64,000 nucleotides of DNA from Temnopleurus reevesii. Lineage: Eukaryota; Echinodermata; Echinoidea; Temnopleuroida; Temnopleuridae. The position numbers and the translations under genes were made by a program. Positions within the stretch are counted from its first letter, which is position 1. Every line of letters starts with the position of its first letter. Where the stretch lies: NCBI GenBank assembly GCA_036244855.1, contig BQKZ01000421.1:1-64000 (forward strand), written 5' to 3'. Positions 1 to 11,858 of this stretch are shown here, piece by piece. A model generated the notes under the pieces. The model was not told the DNA's origin. It searched no databases and worked only from the letters and a program-made list of their open reading frames with translations.

Positions 1-3000
1 TGATGTGAACTCACTTCAGCAGGTATATCTTTATCTGATATTGATTAAGGTGGTACAAATTTTCCATCATGCCAATTTCATTTAAACTGATCAGTAACAT
101 CATGTAACTTATACATCAAAAGCACACATGATTGGTTTATTACCAATTTCTTAACCTATGACCTAAAAACTTGTTCTTTAACCAAGACCACAATATTTCT
201 CCACTGTCGCCAGAAAACGACAGACTAATTAACCCTTCGCCTTGGCAGTGCTTGCATAGTTTAAACTTACAGAGCCAGTCCTGATCTTTGATATTTGCTC
301 TGGAATCGCAGGCATACACACGAGGAAGGAAACGTGTAGGGGTAGAACGGTGGGACCTTGTGTCAATCAGGGAGAGGATCTGCGGGCAGGGGCTGCGTAA
401 ACACAGCAGCGATACGATCCCGGGCAGATGAGAGCCAAGAGTATTACAACTTTCACCTGTTTGCAATATTCGATACAATATTTACTTCTCTGATCAGCGG
501 GGATTGCGTCAACCCAAAATAGAAACCTTAGAACCAAACACTGCGATGAGGCAGAATCATGGCAGGAGATTGGAGACAAAGTGGAATGTGAGAGACAAAA
601 TGTATTTAAACGTTGGAATAGTTCATGGGCAAATATTCAATTTTCACAGAAAGCTATTGGAAGTTAATTCTAAATCACTTAAAAAGAAAAGAGGAAAAGT
701 CACCTACACAAAACTACTCAAAATTATATCAATTAGAGATATTGGGTCACCTCTTTCAATTTATCATTTCATCTAATTTTCAACATATGTGTAATTTTGA
801 GCACAGAGGAAAATATGTACTACATTCTTGGCCATTCCACTCCTTCGAAAAGAAAAGGCAAATGTTGGTTGGTGAATTTTATATTCATGACCCGTCTGGC
901 ATTTATAAAAATCTCAAAACACCAGTGATTTAAGGAAACATAAGATGTATTTTATGCAAATGAAGCAATTTGAGGATGTACCGTTGGGGAAAATCTTGTC
1001 TCTCATGACTGATTTAAAATAATTGTGGAGAGATGTGATTTCCTTAATGGAAAGGATAATATGCTCAATGGCAATGCATTGTGCTAATTCTTATGAATGG
1101 TTATTAGAGACCTTGTTCTGGTTTGTAGCCAGAAGCACAAAAGAACACAGCTGCTTCTCTTTGCCATATAAATATATGCAAGTGAAGGTTAAAAATCCAA
1201 AAGTTACAGCAGATATAAATTATATATTTCATTATTATAAAAGATTGGCAGAATTTTTTCATGAAGGATTTCTGACCAGATTCAGAGACGAACAGGTGTT
1301 ATCACATCCTTGACAACCCAGATTCAATTTTTCGTGCTACTGTATTGAAAACTGTAGTCCTTTGTATAGGGCTATTTTATTCGTACGTAAAATTGTGAAT
1401 TGGTCCTTTCTTGTAGTTTCCAAGTACCCTCTAATTTAAATAGACGTTTTCAAAATCATGTAATTTGGATAAACTTTGCATAGGAATATCTAATTCTATG
1501 AATGGGTATTTTCAAAAGTAAATTAAAGTACTTTATTGCAAATCAGCTGCAAATGAGTTGCAAATTGAAACAAGTATTTTCATTCACGCAAGCACATGAA
1601 GTTTAATTATAATTGGTGCGTGCTATCACTTGCAATTTGGAATTGCACCCACTTATTGTTCCAACATCCTTCAATTTAATTATCGTTCATGAAAAACTAT
1701 CAGAACTTTTTGTGATAATATAATGTGAGAAGATGTTTCTATGAACAAAAATCCTTCACGAAATCGGGGGAGTAAATAGATATGATCATGAATCTTTAGT
1801 TCTTACTCTTACATATAGGCCTATATCATATGACGTGTTGTATAATATATTCATACGAAGCTGGGCTTGGATGTGTTAAAGCCTGGAGGGTGGAGGGAAC
1901 AAGATGCAAAAAGTGCACTTTGGGATTAAGCACTTGAGGAGATTTGAATAAACACTCATTGAGTCAGAAGAGTGGGCCAGAGAAGAGGGAGCAAATAGAA
2001 CTAAGATGAGAGCAAAATGATCAAATTGGAAAAGAAGATGCTAGAGTGACAGGTTCAATGAAATGATGAAATGGATGAATATGGAAATTGGGAAATCTAC
2101 AGGTGTAGAAGAGAAGATCCATTACAACAGTGACAGTCGATGGATGAAATTGATGATGAACTTTTGTATTTGTAGATTACAATTCTTGTTCATGAAAATA
2201 TATGCATGAATTGGAAAATTGTAAATCGCATCAATATCACAATATTGCAATAATTTCATATAAAGCCGTCAATACCCGATTTGAATTGCATCTCTCTAGA
2301 GCTGCTTCTCATTTGTGATTCAAAATATCTCAATCCACTATTTTGTACATCTTCCCAAGTCTGCGGGATTCTATATATATAAATATAGAGGAGAAATGGA
2401 AGACCAAGTACATTTTATGGTTGTGAATGAACCAAACTTCATTATTTGCCTAGATTAAAATTTACCGTTAAGAACATAGAAATTTGTGTACTGAAAAGAA
2501 AACAAAAGAGAAAATGACTGGCTTGTACTCAAAAGAAAATACAGTTTTTAAATCTGACAAGTTTTGTTGCAAGATACGAGATAGCAAGCCAGCTACCGCC
2601 AATTGCATCCCCCTCAAAAATAAAAAACGTCTTGAAATCATCAGAAAAATATAGAAAGAAGCCGATGTTGCATGGCTTTCGCATCTCACAAGATTGCACT
2701 TGGGTAATGACTTTGACACCCCATCATCAACTCTCCCAGAGAAAATTGATAAAAAGATGATTAAACAGAGAAACCAGGTATGAAATGATGCAACGGGATG
2801 AAAGCCAACTGAAATAATATCAAGGTCTTCTCCAAATTGTTTGAGATGTCTGAAAATGGCTGATGTTCAAACGTAATGAAAATTAATGTTTACTTTCATA
2901 GCAAGGGTTTACGACGTTAGTGTTCTCTCCTGCATCAAAATGAATTGCAGAGAGATTTACCATAATTGAAAATAACATATTTATTGAAAGTATGATTTGA

Positions 3001-4810
3001 TCAATTACGAGTGCACTCCTGTTTGTCTTGAAATCCCCTGAGGCACTAATTTCATCAGCAAATGTCAGTGTTCTCTAGAAGGGTATCTCTGATGAGGCAA
3101 ATAACATTCTAAAAGGTATCATAAAAGCAGCATAGATAATTGTGCGACTTGGTTTTAGAAAAAAAACATGCGTATACCAAAATGTTATCCCACCCTTTTA
3201 AGAAAATAATAAGGTGAAGATGACCTTTGTATGTTGTTCTCTTTAAGCTGGTTCATGTAGATGATTGCATACTGAAAATGTCGGAGAAAAAAAAACCTTG
3301 ATTTTTTTTTTCAATTTAGTCTCATTCTGTGATTGCTTTTTCTCAACAACCATGACCTTTCCAACATAGAATTGACAGAAAGGAAGAAAGACTAGCAAAA
3401 AAAGAGAGACTTTCTTGAAATTTGTATCTATAGTGTTTCAAACATTCTCCTGTCCAATGTTAGCATCAATTGACAAGCTTGAGCAGTCAGCTGAAAGATG
3501 AAAATTCTACAACTAAAAGAGTTTATCTTGTTTTCCTAACCTTGCTGCTCTCATTACCAAACTTGGAAAATGTGATTGTGCATGCCAAGGCGGTCCAAGG
3601 AGATCTAACTTTGTCCTACTGAAGCCGAGAATTAATTTTTCTGAGTGTTTCTGAAAAAGATTACTCCAAAATTGTAATAAAAAATAAAATAGAGGTCAAT
3701 AGGAGTCTTCCGTATTTTTTTGTCACTGCTGACCATTTTGAAGAACAAGACAATATCACACAGTGCTAACGGAAAATGGGTTTTGAGAGGGTGCAGCAGA
3801 GTGTTTTTATTTTCACAATGTACATGGGGATTGTTCTATATTCATGCTGGTCTAGCCATGAGTGATATCAGTGTGAATTGGGGGGGGGGGATTTTGGTCA
3901 ACATGGGGATGTTCTGTATTCATGCTTCTCCAAACACTGGTCAGTGAAATTGCAAACATGCTTCTAATAACTGCTTAGTTTTGGCAGTGTGAATGGGACT
4001 CCCCATTCTTTATTCATGCTTCCCAAAACACTGGTCAGTAAAAAGGCATAGGTGCTAGCAATCACTGCTTATTTTTGCAAGTGTGAATGGGGGGAACCTG
4101 TTCTATATTCATGCTTCTCTGACCACAAGTGAAGTGGCCTAGACGCCGGCTATGCCTGCCTGTCAAATACAAGTTCAAGGTTTCCAACTGGAGGCCAACC
4201 ATTAGGGCTAAAAGAGACTGCATCCCTTCTGCTCTACTTCCTTTACTAAAGGAGAGGGTAAAGGCAGGAAGTTAAAGATCAACTACGTAAAATTTGAAAG
4301 GAGTAAGGAAGCTATTTAAAAAATCCTCTCCTTTATGAAAGAAGTTTGGGGTCGGGAGAATTTCGTCTCATGTTTCTTGAAACACTATTTTGAGAATGTG
4401 GTATTAAAATGTTAGGCTAAATCACGCCTCTGTATTCATAGCCAACATCTGCTCAGCATTCCTTACATGTATATCCAGAAGACACTCCGTAAACACAGAT
4501 GTATGGACGGAAGATGCTTTTCTGGATCATCATGTACACACGCACTAGCATCAGCCAAGAGTATTTCCTTTATCTTTTTTTGTGTTCACAGAGCGTCTTC
4601 AAATTGAAATGAATTATGATCATTTTATTTTGATGCTTGGGTTTGTGTTCTCCCATTGTGAACACAAACAAAATGGACATAATTAATGTCAATAAATCCC
4701 CTCTGCTTGTCTAACATAACCGCTTCTAAATGAGAAGAAAAATGATATTAAAGTTTGATGCAATCATATAGAAATCAGCAAAAATGCATCATATTTTCTT
4801 TTAATCTTAC
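1..4810 (-). other. Intron of the PDZRN3/4-like gene, running off the left edge
   Basis: Starts with a GTAAG donor after the PDZ2 exon; no matching acceptor exon was found before the left edge. The stretch 300-460 is richer in GC than its surroundings and is open on the minus strand for about 110 codons, but its peptide does not resemble PDZ2 or any family I know. An imperfect ~95-bp tandem repeat lies at 3871-4131. The rest is AT-rich unique-looking sequence. Confidence 0.7.
3871..4131. repeat. Imperfect tandem repeat, ~95-bp period, nearly three copies
   Basis: Each unit starts GTGTGAATggg (3871, 3987, 4081), is followed by TATTCATGCTTC (3917, 4011, 4106), and the first two then contain ACACTGGTCAGT. 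A more diverged copy of the TATTCATGCT block lies upstream at 3839. Spacing between the TATTCATGCT blocks is 78, 94 and 95 bp. The first unit is longer (116 bp) and contains an 11-base G run at 3880-3890. It is intronic and looks like a decayed minisatellite; no protein-coding reading is convincing. Confidence 0.8.
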
Positions 4811-4903
4811 CTCACTTATAAAGATACCCGAGTCCTCTTCTGAGCCATAACAGAGTGTTAAACCAAGCTTATCATCCATGTTGGACCGCTTCAAAACAAT
4901 GTC
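4811..4903 (-). CDS. PDZRN3-like: PDZRN3/4-like, internal exon: start of PDZ2
   Basis: Exon of 93 bp, exactly 31 codons, phase 0 at both ends. The acceptor is TTTTATTTGAACAG|GAC and the donor is AGTGAG|GTAAGA. It has no long open frame of its own and is recognised from protein similarity. It reads DIVLKRSNMDDKLGLTLCYG, then an acidic turn and GIFISE. In vertebrate PDZRN3/4 the matching segment has the same order: a basic/hydroxylic lead-in, then DKLGLTVCY, an acidic loop and GIYISE. The LGLT stretch (residues 13-16) is the carboxylate-binding loop of PDZ2, a variant of the classical GLGF. The exon joins the acidic linker exon (8856-8712) in frame: MEYE followed by DIVLK. The rest of PDZ2 and the conserved C-terminal region should be on exons beyond the left edge; I searched 1-4810 for the expected DPNS...GDRI continuation without success. 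Confidence 0.92.
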
Positions 4904-7196
4904 CTGTTCAAATAAAACAGAAATATAACTTTAATTTTAATTCTATGAACAATACTATCAAAATTATGAGTCATGATAAAAGAGAATAAAGATCAAGATT
5001 TGTAACATTAACTTATTTCCCTTTTTCTAAAGAACATGTCTGTGTGAATACAAGCAACACATAAATCAATCATTTCAACAATGGCCCTTTTAAATGATAT
5101 GAAAACCAAGAAATCAAGAGGGTATAAAACCATGCTATAAAAATAGGTATTTGCATGTAACAATTACCTTTACAACTTTTACAAATTTCTAGTTTCTCAA
5201 TATCCAAGAAAATTCAGTTCCCAAGTTTACTTTTTTCCCATGACATTTAGCAAATTCAAATATCTTATGACATTTATCAAAAACCTATATTCTTTTTCCC
5301 TCTTGAATTCTTTAGCTTTTTGAAAGCAATTGTACAATTTCAGAACCCAAAGGAAATTACATTTCACTCCTAAGAACTTCGCTCATCCATCAACTAATTG
5401 TTAGCTGTTGACGCAACACAAATGTAGTTTCAATATTACCACGCATCATTGCAAACTTGGGAAATTGTGTACACGATTGAAAAATGGTGTTGAGACAAGT
5501 TTTACAATGGAATGACTGGCTTGGTTGATTGGAAAATTTAAATCTCCAATCAAATGTTTGTGATACAAGTGATTCATGAGAGAGAGAAAAGTCAAATACA
5601 TGTTATTTTTTTTAAATACATAAAGAATAAAAAAATAAAAAAATAAAAAAGTGTTAATACACATGAAATAGCTGAGAGAATTGCTGAAAATATGTTTTGT
5701 CAAGCTTCACAAAGGGATTCTAATCATTATGAGAAGATGAGAAGCCTTGCTGTTGCTATAAAATTGTACAGAAATGTTCTATAATCACAAGTTTGTTGCC
5801 AAAGTGATGATTGAGACTACATACAAATCTTCAAATCCTTCCCAAATCCTGCGATCAAAAAAGAATTGTTTGCCAATAGTTCATGGGGAAATCCTGGCCG
5901 CATTCTCTTCTCAATCGCCACCTACGCATTCCTGTGTGACACTGGATCACGAGAGGTGAGATTCAGGATTGGATTAATAATCTTTCAATAGTAGATGGGA
6001 ACTCATGAAAAATGGAATGACCAGAGTAAATAGTTGAAAAACTCTAAAAATAGATGTAAAATCCTTAAAAAATCCTACTTTAATTTCATAAAAGTCCCAT
6101 TTTTGTCAACATTATCATCTGTACTAGTTTTTCCCAATATACTGTATATGATTATGGATTTCATTGTATGTATATTGCAATAGACCATTCATCCATTGAA
6201 TGAAACCGAAGTGCAAACTGCTAAAACATATTAATTGATTAGAGGCTCTTCTTAGTTCAATTAATTATGAGTCCTATTTCCGGTCATAATATTTCTGGTA
6301 ATAATATTATGATAACATGTTTACTCTATCTCGTTCCAATCAATATGCACTATGAATGTTATTTGTCTTGAAACACAGACCCATTCAAAGCAACTAATTA
6401 AATCATAATATGTTTTGATAATCCAGGATCACATTAGTACATTTCGGTCACATGAGTAGGAGTAACTGGGTCCAGAGAGAAATTCTAGCATGACTACTAG
6501 CATGCTGCCTCAAAATGGCAGACAATCTAATATCCAAGCTACACTTTTCCCAAAGCTACACCTACTTGTAAGCCAGACTAAAATACCTATACTTGGTCTG
6601 TGCTTACAAACCAAATTGCAACCACTCAACATTCAAAACCGAATACACTTTCGTCTTGTCCTAGATTTGATGTTTTATCTTGCTCATAGCTTTCATCCTG
6701 CTTAACCCTAATCCTTACAGTTTGTGGGTCAGTATAGAGATTCACCTGCCCTCTTATCTGATCAATATGACATGCATGCCCCTATCCTCAACTCATCTCA
6801 CATCCTATGTCAATAAGACAAAAACACCTCACTCGAAGCCACAAGGTAGTATCTCCATTTTCAATTGATTTCAATGAACTGTGATGGCAGTGACGTAATA
6901 TTTTCATACAGGTGAACCTTTTGATACTTAACCCGTTGTAAGAATTTGTTATCTCATACCAAGTTATTTTGTAACCTTGACTTTCGTTCAAACATGCTAT
7001 GAAAAAATTAAAAAAACATTTAACAAACTTCCCATTGAGATTAATAGAATCTACGAAATCATAATTATAAATTAAACAAGTTTGGTAGTACACCCTAGAA
7101 TATTTCTTTCTATTGTGAATTCCCGATCCAAAAATAAACAAACAAATGTATTTACAGAATTCCAGTGAATTTTTATCAAATTATACTCTCCTCATA

Positions 7197-7312
7197 AAAT
7201 AAAAGTAGTAAGAAAGGAGTAGGTAGGGACATAATAGAGAGGGAGAAAAGACATAATGATAGAGTTGAGGCAGAGAGACAGAGGGGAAAAGTGGGCTGGA
7301 GGAGGAATGAGG
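7197..7312. repeat. Purine-rich stretch
   Basis: The plus strand is dominated by A and G (GGGAGAAAAGA, GGCAGAGAGACAGAGGGG, GGAGGAGGAATGAGG) with few pyrimidines over about 115 bp. Low-complexity intronic sequence. Confidence 0.6.
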
Positions 7313-8256
7313 TGCATTGATTTCACACACCAATACCTCCATGCTTACTTTGAAATCTAATATACTTGTGTGTTATTTAGCCACTGCTTTTCATCTTGGC
7401 TCTAACCTCTGCCCACATTAGGTGAAAGACAACCCCTCCATATTTTCTGTTGAGGATAACAAACATGGCAATGCTTTCACTCCTTCTGCAGGAGATCTTA
7501 AAGAGACAATTCTGCAGTTATATTTAAAAGGTGCACAACTTAGTGCCCATCGAGCTTGAAAAAAAGAGGAAAATAATTTGAACAGAGATTTAATGAGGCA
7601 AATACTGCCCTGATTTGGAAAGACATCTAAAAGGTAAAGAAACATAGAAAGGAAATGCAAAAAGGAAAGGAAAATAGAAGAAAGCAAGTAAGACCATATA
7701 AAGCCTACAATTTGTCTTCAGCTTAAAAAATAATTCAATTCATATAGAGATGTCTTAGCGGTATTTGTTTGACTCATACATAATTTGCCATGTTACTCAA
7801 ACAAAATACAGAATAGCATCTGTTTTTATGGTGTGATTCGAAGTGTTGAAAGTGACTCCATGGGATTACGGAATGATCCAAAATGGTTTATTGATTGTTT
7901 AAATGATGCAGCACTTAGTCTAGACCGTCATGAAACCCAGCCAGGGACATATAGGACGGTCCTCTAGCGGCACTGTGATGTGGTGATGAGTCTTATTATC
8001 CCATAAATAGATCACAGACTGCACCCATTAGGGAACACTTTAAAGGGACACTTTATTTCACTTATGAGAGCTATTGACGCTTTATAGCCACTTTATAGAG
8101 TCACTTTCCCGATTTTTTTAGTCGAGAATGAAATATGGATGTCTATAAAATAGAAAATGACCTGAACATATAAAGGAATGAGTTCAAGATAAAATGAAAC
8201 TTATGTTCTTCATGATGTATTGTATCAATCACATTTATTTGAACATAAAACCCAAT

Positions 8257-8403
8257 GGCCCGTATTCTGATAGCGAGGTTTAACTTAACCCTGGACTAAG
8301 TCATTGTTATTTAGAACCGAGCTATTCAAAAGTTAAACCAAGAGTCTAAAGAACAATGACTTAGACCTGGGTTAAGTTAAACCTTGCTATCGGAATACAG
8401 GCC
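8257..8403. mobile_element. Foldback/MITE-like element with 52-bp inverted arms
   Basis: The left arm at 8257-8308 begins GGCCCGTATTCTGATAGC. The right arm at 8352-8403, read in reverse complement, begins GGCCTGTATTCCGATAGC. The two arms match over all 52 bp with only a handful of mismatches, both ending at CTAAGTCATTGTT, around a 43-bp centre. There is no coding capacity, so this is a non-autonomous element or the remnant of one. I see no convincing target-site duplication. I recall elements with a GGCCCGTATTCTGA end as frequent in sea urchin DNA, but did not check. It sits inside an intron of the PDZRN-like gene. Confidence 0.8.
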
Positions 8404-8711
8404 TTTAAATTCTGAACGCTAATATTTTGTTCTCCATTGCTATAATAGAATGAGTAACGTTTTAACAACATTCTGAATAATATTGAAACATTTTGACAAT
8501 GAAATAAACGTGCATGGAGTGAAAAAAATACTTGTATATCAAGGGTTCTGTGCAAAGAGTTCTATGCCAAAAACTATCTATACCTTTATTCAGGATGGTT
8601 CCATTTTATTTGTCTACTCAATTAGCTGAGTTAACGGTGAAAATACAGGTGAAAAAAAAAAAAACGAATGAGGGGTAAGGTACACTAAAGTCTTGGTGAG
8701 ACTGCACATAC

Positions 8712-8856
8712 CTCATACTCCATCTCATAAGCTCTATCTAAGCAATCTTCTTCATCTAAGATAGGTAGGTCTAGGTTCCCTTCCATTGCCTCTAGCTTCT
8801 GGAGGAGTTCCGAGTCCAGAACGGAGAGAGGATCCTCTGTATCTTGGTCATATAAT
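8712..8856 (-). CDS. PDZRN3-like: PDZRN3/4-like, internal exon: acidic linker between PDZ1 and PDZ2
   Basis: Exon of 145 bp. The acceptor is TTTTTATCTAG|ATTATATG and the donor is TATGAG|GTATGT. Its first base completes the Gly codon (GG+A) left split by the exon at 12145-11859, so the phase 2 junction fits exactly. The remaining 48 codons stay open and end in phase 0. The peptide starts LYDQDTEDPLSVLD and ends DEEDCLDRAYEMEYE. It is rich in Asp and Glu, with a short stretch (SELLQKLEAMEG) that could be helical. Vertebrate PDZRN proteins have an acidic segment in the same place just before PDZ2, though sequence similarity is weak except near the end. The call rests mainly on exact phase continuity with two well-recognised flanking exons, clean splice signals and the acidic composition. 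No catalytic function is expected; it is a spacer that could bind partners. Confidence 0.88.
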
Positions 8857-11800
8857 CTAGATAAAAACAAGAAAGAAACAAGATTTAAAGCTAAAACTAC
8901 ATTTCCAAAAATAAGTTTTTATGACTGTTGTCTTGGGTAGATGTTAAGGTACTGGACATTTCTATAAAACACGGTAATAGTGGAACAAATGACTACAAAT
9001 GTGTTATGCAGTGTACTGATTAAATCATAATAATTTTGTGACACGTGATGTAACAAAATTGTGACATAACATCTAAACTTAACTAGTAACCAGATTCAGA
9101 GAATTCATAAGGAATGGAATGTTACATAACTAAGCTTACAGATCTTGTGTTTCTTATAGTTTACTTGGGGTAAAGTTTTACAAAATATCACTGGAAAGCC
9201 TGTGTATCTTTATTTTGATTAAATAATACTAAACTATGACTCCATTCCGGAAATACTCTGATGCCAGTTGTCACATCGTCAGGTTTTGTGTTATGAGCAA
9301 GTATGAGAAGTGCTCCCCTAGTAAACAGTCTTTAGACTGGCATGAGTTACTAGATGCTTCTCCACTTTTCAGGAAGTAATACTTCTCATCATTATCTTTC
9401 AAACTAAATCAAAGAGGACTGAGATCACTCCTTAGATAAGTACATCTCCCGATGCCATTCAAGGTCTGTAAGTCTAAGAAGGTATTGGTACCGTCTAACG
9501 AGACCAAACTCATGTTCTGTTATGTGCATCGTGAGTGATTAGGATGAATAGCAAACATACTGGTAATCATTATCTAGGAATTCCTCTGGGGAGGACACAT
9601 CTGTGGATAGGGGCGGAGGAATGGAAGAGATGAGAATTATGGTTGGGGTCTATTCACACTGGATAGAGGGATTTATGTTAGACTAAAAAAATATTCTCAA
9701 AACCAGCATTGACTACCCGTCACCGGTTTCAGCATATCTTTTTTTTTGCCTGGTACAACATGGTGCATTAAAAAATGGAGACCCATATCAGCTATTACTT
9801 ATGCTTAAACATATAAATGGTAGTGTACATTGACATCAATATATTTTTACTTCAGTTGTTGCAACTATATAATTTCTTTAATAATCCTGTGATCATACTT
9901 GACTCTCTTTACAATGAATCTTGAAACAGAAACAATGGAGCCTGTTTTTAAACATTGGTTGTTTGATAGAGAGGAGTAGAACTCCATTGGTGTGCAGTTA
10001 TCCAGTATATGTTTACAATATTCATTTGAACAAGTTTGAATACACGTTCAAAGCTTTCTCAAACCTTGAATATGAAAACATGTACATGGTTGTGCATATG
10101 CTTGCATACAATAGACAGACCAAAACACATTTCACAGACAAAATACCAGGTGTTTTCACCAAATCATAAAGAATATGGTTGACGCTTTCATGAATGGACA
10201 TGTGAAAATGTTTCTCCACAGTTTTTCAGACAACTAAGGGAAAAAAGGGTATTTGACATGAATGAATACAACAAAAAAATTATAAGCAAGGATGGGGAGC
10301 AGACGAGCTGATGATTAGAGATTATTGCGCGATTCAATAACAACTTGGCTGCTTTTGAATATCCCTGATTGGTTGCCAAGTCAACCCAGAGCGGTAAAGA
10401 GTAAAGATGTCTGTATTTCATTTCATAATCTCTCATAATGGGAAGCCTTTGAACTAGAAATCCATCTTCAACGACAGCTCCTGGGCACAGGAAAAGATGA
10501 ATGATGATACTGAGATAATCTTTCTACAGACATCTAGAACGTGCGCAGAATAGAGACGCTGGGAAACTAGAACATTACCAGAAGTCAATGATGACTTACA
10601 GGAAGCAATAGAATAACTTGTGATAATAGTAGACTCTGCAGCTATGCATTATCACATTTTGTATAAGAATGATAATGCTTCACAAAACAGTGCCTTACTT
10701 ATCTCGTCATTATTAAGTGGAATATAAGTGGTATATAGATACTGAGGATCTCTTGTTCATGACTACAGTTGATGTGTTACCAGACGCAATAACAAAACCA
10801 TGTCATTTGTTTCCAAGGTCCAGAAATATATTGTAATGAACTGAAGTCCAATGCTTTGGAGTGGGTCAGAGCAACAACTTGGATAAGATGTCACGATCTA
10901 AAACTAAATTTAAAAGTTTTGACTTCAATTTTTATATATTTTCCTACCATCAACTCGGCATTTTTTTCTCACTGAGCTATCTTTTCACTTGCAATTGATT
11001 TTGGAGACGTAAAGACTTTAAAATTGCCAAGAATACAGGCTAAGAATAAGGAAGGAAATGGAGACAGTCTATATGACACCCTGCTGAAGCTAATCACAGA
11101 GATTGGCAATGAAAACAAGCTAGGTTCAGATGTCGACTTGCCCTAGGACAAAATCGCCATCTTTTAATTCGACGCCAAGTCAACGAGGGAGAGTGGGAGA
11201 AGGTTGTACCCTACGGATTAGCGCCACCATATCGGCATCTACGATTACCAAGTGTGATAGGGTAGATTGCTGGTTAGGGAGGGAGGGCATGAAAGTAAGA
11301 ACCCAGGCTTGCAATGCTTCCACGAAATGATTGGTGCCATATGCTAATGCCTTGTGATAGTAGTGTACATTAACAAATAAGTCAATTTTTACTTCATTCT
11401 GAAAAATGCATACTTTGTCAATTCCTTTTTTAATTTGTGTCTCTCCTGACATACATGCCCTACAGTACATGTAAACAGATGTTCAGACTAATAATTATTG
11501 TGGTCAAATCATCACTGGACGCCAGTTTCAGAGGAATCATAATCATTCAATTTATGACAATCACTACCCATTACTCATTTTTCCCTATTATCTACTGATC
11601 AAGAAGAATAATTAAGTCAGTGAGTATATGATGGCAATACATAAAACTGCAATTTATTTAAAAAAATATATCATCCTCCCATACCTGACTGAGCATTCAA
11701 ATATGGATGCCCATCCCTAAAAAGGTATTCTCTATCTCCTAAATTTGGATAAGAGGTGCCTTATGAAGCAAACAAGAATAGAGAAAATGAGGAATATGAC

Positions 11801-11858
11801 TCTGGTTGGCATGTCTAAAATATGTGACTGGATACTGAAAACTAAAGTTTAAGCTCAC
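8857..11858 (-). other. Intron between the PDZ1 exon and the acidic linker exon
   Basis: Bounded by GTGAGC and TTTTTATCTAG; 3002 bp; phase 2. AT-rich with no recognised repeat family. The segment near 11110-11330 is somewhat richer in GC but gives no recognisable peptide on either strand. Confidence 0.8.

Larger units (their letters stand above)
4904..8711 (-). other. Intron between the linker exon and the PDZ2 exon
   Basis: Bounded by GTATGT and TTTTATTTGAACAG. AT-rich. It contains a purine-rich block (7197-7312) and a 147-bp foldback element (8257-8403). No coding sequence recognised; the short open frames inside lack any family resemblance. Confidence 0.8.

Noticed and set aside
140..478. 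Minus-strand frame in a GC-richer patch, considered as the next PDZRN exon
   Set aside because: The peptide in any frame does not match the PDZ2 continuation (DPNS, GDRI, NG) expected in phase 0.
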